The position numbers and the translations under genes were made by a program. Below are positions 32,436 to 34,352 of a stretch of 34,352 nt of DNA, in pieces (position 1 is the stretch's first letter; each line of letters opens with the position of its first letter). The notes beneath the pieces were generated by a model. The model was not told the DNA's origin and ran no database searches. It saw only the letters and a program-made list of their open reading frames with translations. The stretch comes from Candidatus Hebobacteria bacterium. GTDB taxonomy: Bacteria > Armatimonadota > Hebobacteria > Hebobacterales > Hebobacteraceae. The stretch spans positions 1-34,352 of the forward strand of contig JALGXV010000005.1 of NCBI GenBank assembly GCA_029821885.1, written 5' to 3'.

Positions 32436-34352
32436 ATGTCGAGTTCTCCCATCACTGAGCGCACTCGCAGCAAAGGGAGCGAGCGAGCCGGGGGCGTCAC
32501 CGCCCGGGCCGCCGTGCTCGGCTTCGCGCTGCTGGTCGCCGTGTCAGTCGGCGCGTTCTACGTAGAGCTGGCCTGGCGCAAGATCTACACGTTCGGCTCC
32601 GGCGTTCCCGCCATGGCGCCGGTGGTACTGCTCTTCCTGCTGTCGGGCCTCATGGCGACACGAGTGCTCCGCCGCGTGGCGCTCACACGCCGAGAGCTGC
32701 TGACAGTGTACTCGATCCTCTTGGTCGGCGGTCCGCTCGTCAGCCATGGCATCCTCTTCTGGATGATCCCGAAGGTCGTCGCCTACTACTACGTGGCTAG
32801 GATCCAGCCGCTGTGGGAGACGACGTTCTTCCCCTACGTACCCATGTGGTTCGCGCCAACTGACCCGATCATGGTCGAGGGATTCTTCCAAGGCCATGCT
32901 CGCGTTCCGTGGTCAGCCTGGTGGGTGCCTCTGGGGGCCTGGTCGTCGTTCTTCGCGGCCATCTTCGTCTGCACGCTGTGTGCAGTTGCGTTGGTTCAGC
33001 GCCAGTGGATAAGCAACGAGCGCCTGACGTTTCCCATTGCCCAGATTCCCCTGGAGATGGTCCGCGAGACAAACGGCGGCCGCTCGGCGCGCGCCGGGCT
33101 CCCCATAGCGTGGGTCTTCTGGCTCGGACTTGGGCTATCGCTGCTCGTCAACTTCATGAACTCGCTCTCTTCGAGGGTGCCGAGCATCCCTGCCATTCCA
33201 CTCGGGCCTGTCGCGATCGTTCAGTGGCAGAAGGTCGGCCCGCTGGCCGGGCTGGGCGAGATCGATCTCGTGCTCTGGCCGTGGATGATCGCCATCGCGT
33301 ATCTCATCCCCAAGGAGCTTTCGTTCTCGGCCTGGTTCTTCTGGCTGGTGCGGCTGGCGCTCACTGTGGGCGCGATTGCCGCCGGCCACACGCCGCAGCG
33401 TCCCGAGGACTGGTTCGAGAGCGGATTCCCGGCGCCGCACTACCAGGCCGGCGGAGCCACCCTGGCCCTCTTCCTCTGGGTCGCCTGGGTGGCGCGGCGC
33501 CATCTGAGCCACGTGCTGCGCATTGCCCTGGGCAACCGTTCCGCCAAGGCCGACGCGGGGGAGCCGATAGGCTACCGGCTGGCCCTCATCGGGTTCCTGC
33601 TCTCCTTCGCCTATATGGTCTATTTCTGCTGGGCGGCCGGCTGCCGCGTCCCTGTGGGGGCGGTCATGGTCGGCCTGATCGTGGGCTACTACGTGATGTG
33701 GGCGCGCATCCGGGCGGAGACCGGGATTGGCTTCCTCCCCTTCCCTCTCGAAATACAGGACGGTCTGACCTCCATCGCGGGCAGCACGGCCTTCCGCCCC
33801 CGCGAGATCGTGACGATGATCTCCGCACGGTGGGCCTTCTTCCCGGGCTTCGGCGAGTCGTACGAAGTGGTGACGGGAAACGCGCTGGAGTCATTCAAGA
33901 TCGCCGACGCGGCCCGCATCAACTCCCGGCGCTTGACCGCCGTCATGGTCGCGGGCTTCGTGCTGGCCCTGGTGGTTGGCGTCTTCGTGGTGCTTGCGGG
34001 CTGCTATCACTACGGCTTCTTCGGCCTCGGCATGGGCGGCGCCTACGGTTGGCCCTCCTGGCAGGTCAGGAACGACGGCGGACGCATCTTCGAGTACCTC
34101 AGCAACCCGGCGCCCGTGGACGTCAACGGCATAGCAGGGATACTCGCCGGGATGAGCTTCTCGATCTTCCTGGGGGCGATGCGGCTGCGCTTCTGGTGGT
34201 GGCCCTTCCACCCGGTGGGGTACATCGCGGCGAACTGCTGGGGCATGCACTGGAACTACATGCCGTTCTTCCTCGGTTGGGCCTTCAAGTCTCTCGTCAT
34301 CCGGTACGGGGGATTGCGCCTCTACCGCGCGACCGTGCCGCTGGCGATCGGG
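32436..34352 (+). CDS. Large polytopic membrane protein, DUF6785 type (3' end off window)
   Basis: ATG 32436 with GAGG just upstream opens a frame of 639 codons with no stop up to the right edge, so the gene is incomplete. It encodes a hydrophilic start (SSSPITERTRSKGSER), then many membrane helices with Trp/Tyr/Phe-rich loops (for example YVELAWRKIYTFGSGVPAMA, SNERLTFPIAQIPLEMV, WMIAIAYLIPKELSFSAWFF, FHPVGYIAANCWGMHWNY). The conserved LTFPIAQIPLEMV segment and tryptophan-rich loops recall the DUF6784/DUF6785 proteins common in Armatimonadota, Planctomycetota and relatives, with unknown function and transporter-like topology. It may be unrelated to the upstream pilus locus. Confidence 0.88.
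   Translation, partial: MSSSPITERTRSKGSERAGGVTARAAVLGFALLVAVSVGAFYVELAWRKIYTFGSGVPAMAPVVLLFLLSGLMATRVLRRVALTRRELLTVYSILLVGGPLVSHGILFWMIPKVVAYYYVARIQPLWETTFFPYVPMWFAPTDPIMVEGFFQGHARVPWSAWWVPLGAWSSFFAAIFVCTLCAVALVQRQWISNERLTFPIAQIPLEMVRETNGGRSARAGLPIAWVFWLGLGLSLLVNFMNSLSSRVPSIPAIPLGPVAIVQWQKVGPLAGLGEIDLVLWPWMIAIAYLIPKELSFSAWFFWLVRLALTVGAIAAGHTPQRPEDWFESGFPAPHYQAGGATLALFLWVAWVARRHLSHVLRIALGNRSAKADAGEPIGYRLALIGFLLSFAYMVYFCWAAGCRVPVGAVMVGLIVGYYVMWARIRAETGIGFLPFPLEIQDGLTSIAGSTAFRPREIVTMISARWAFFPGFGESYEVVTGNALESFKIADAARINSRRLTAVMVAGFVLALVVGVFVVLAGCYHYGFFGLGMGGAYGWPSWQVRNDGGRIFEYLSNPAPVDVNGIAGILAGMSFSIFLGAMRLRFWWWPFHPVGYIAANCWGMHWNYMPFFLGWAFKSLVIRYGGLRLYRATVPLAIG

Noticed and set aside
32261-32458. 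65-codon plus-strand ORF before the last gene
   Set aside because: Overlaps the start of the DUF6785-type gene, low-complexity Ala/Arg/Pro composition, and its purine-rich upstream stretch is too distant for a good ribosome site.

Overview
The window is a GC-rich bacterial chromosome segment. Nearly everything from position 176 to 25358 reads on the minus strand, and everything from 25979 to the right edge reads on the plus strand. Gene content mixes Terrabacteria-type housekeeping genes (the tmk-darA-holB block with a c-di-AMP receptor, ClpC, a YacL-type PIN/TRAM protein beside ispD-ispF, EndoQ) with genes that imply an outer membrane (an usher-like beta-barrel candidate). A DUF6785-type giant membrane protein is also present. 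I read this as an uncultured diderm Terrabacteria lineage, most likely Armatimonadota or a relative; that is inference from gene content only.

Right to left on the minus strand: tRNA-Ser(GCT) and ilvE each have a recognisable promoter. Next come clpC, a small ORF under a structured leader, the PIN/TRAM protein, a bifunctional ispDF whose conserved N-terminus lacks a normal start codon, the hibernation factor hpf, a small unknown gene, queA and a methyltransferase. A clear extended -10 promoter at 15547-15575 then starts a tightly packed envelope operon: glutaredoxin-like protein, response regulator, sensor kinase, alanine racemase, a secreted protein with pseudomurein-binding-like repeats, and two proton-pump-like membrane subunits. 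Below it lie a LysM-NlpC/P60 hydrolase and a nucleotide/DNA maintenance cluster (dut, udk, EndoQ, tmk, darA, holB), then a small membrane coiled-coil protein, an HtrA protease, and initiator tRNA-Met with promoter and terminator.

On the plus strand there is an amidohydrolase, a small highly charged protein, and then the most interesting locus. A class I cyclic-di-GMP riboswitch and a strong intrinsic terminator stand before two paralogous secreted pilin-like proteins, a PapD-like chaperone and a divergent usher-like outer-membrane protein. This looks like a c-di-GMP-controlled, highly divergent chaperone-usher-type surface fibre system. The last gene is a large polytopic DUF6785-type protein that runs off the right edge.
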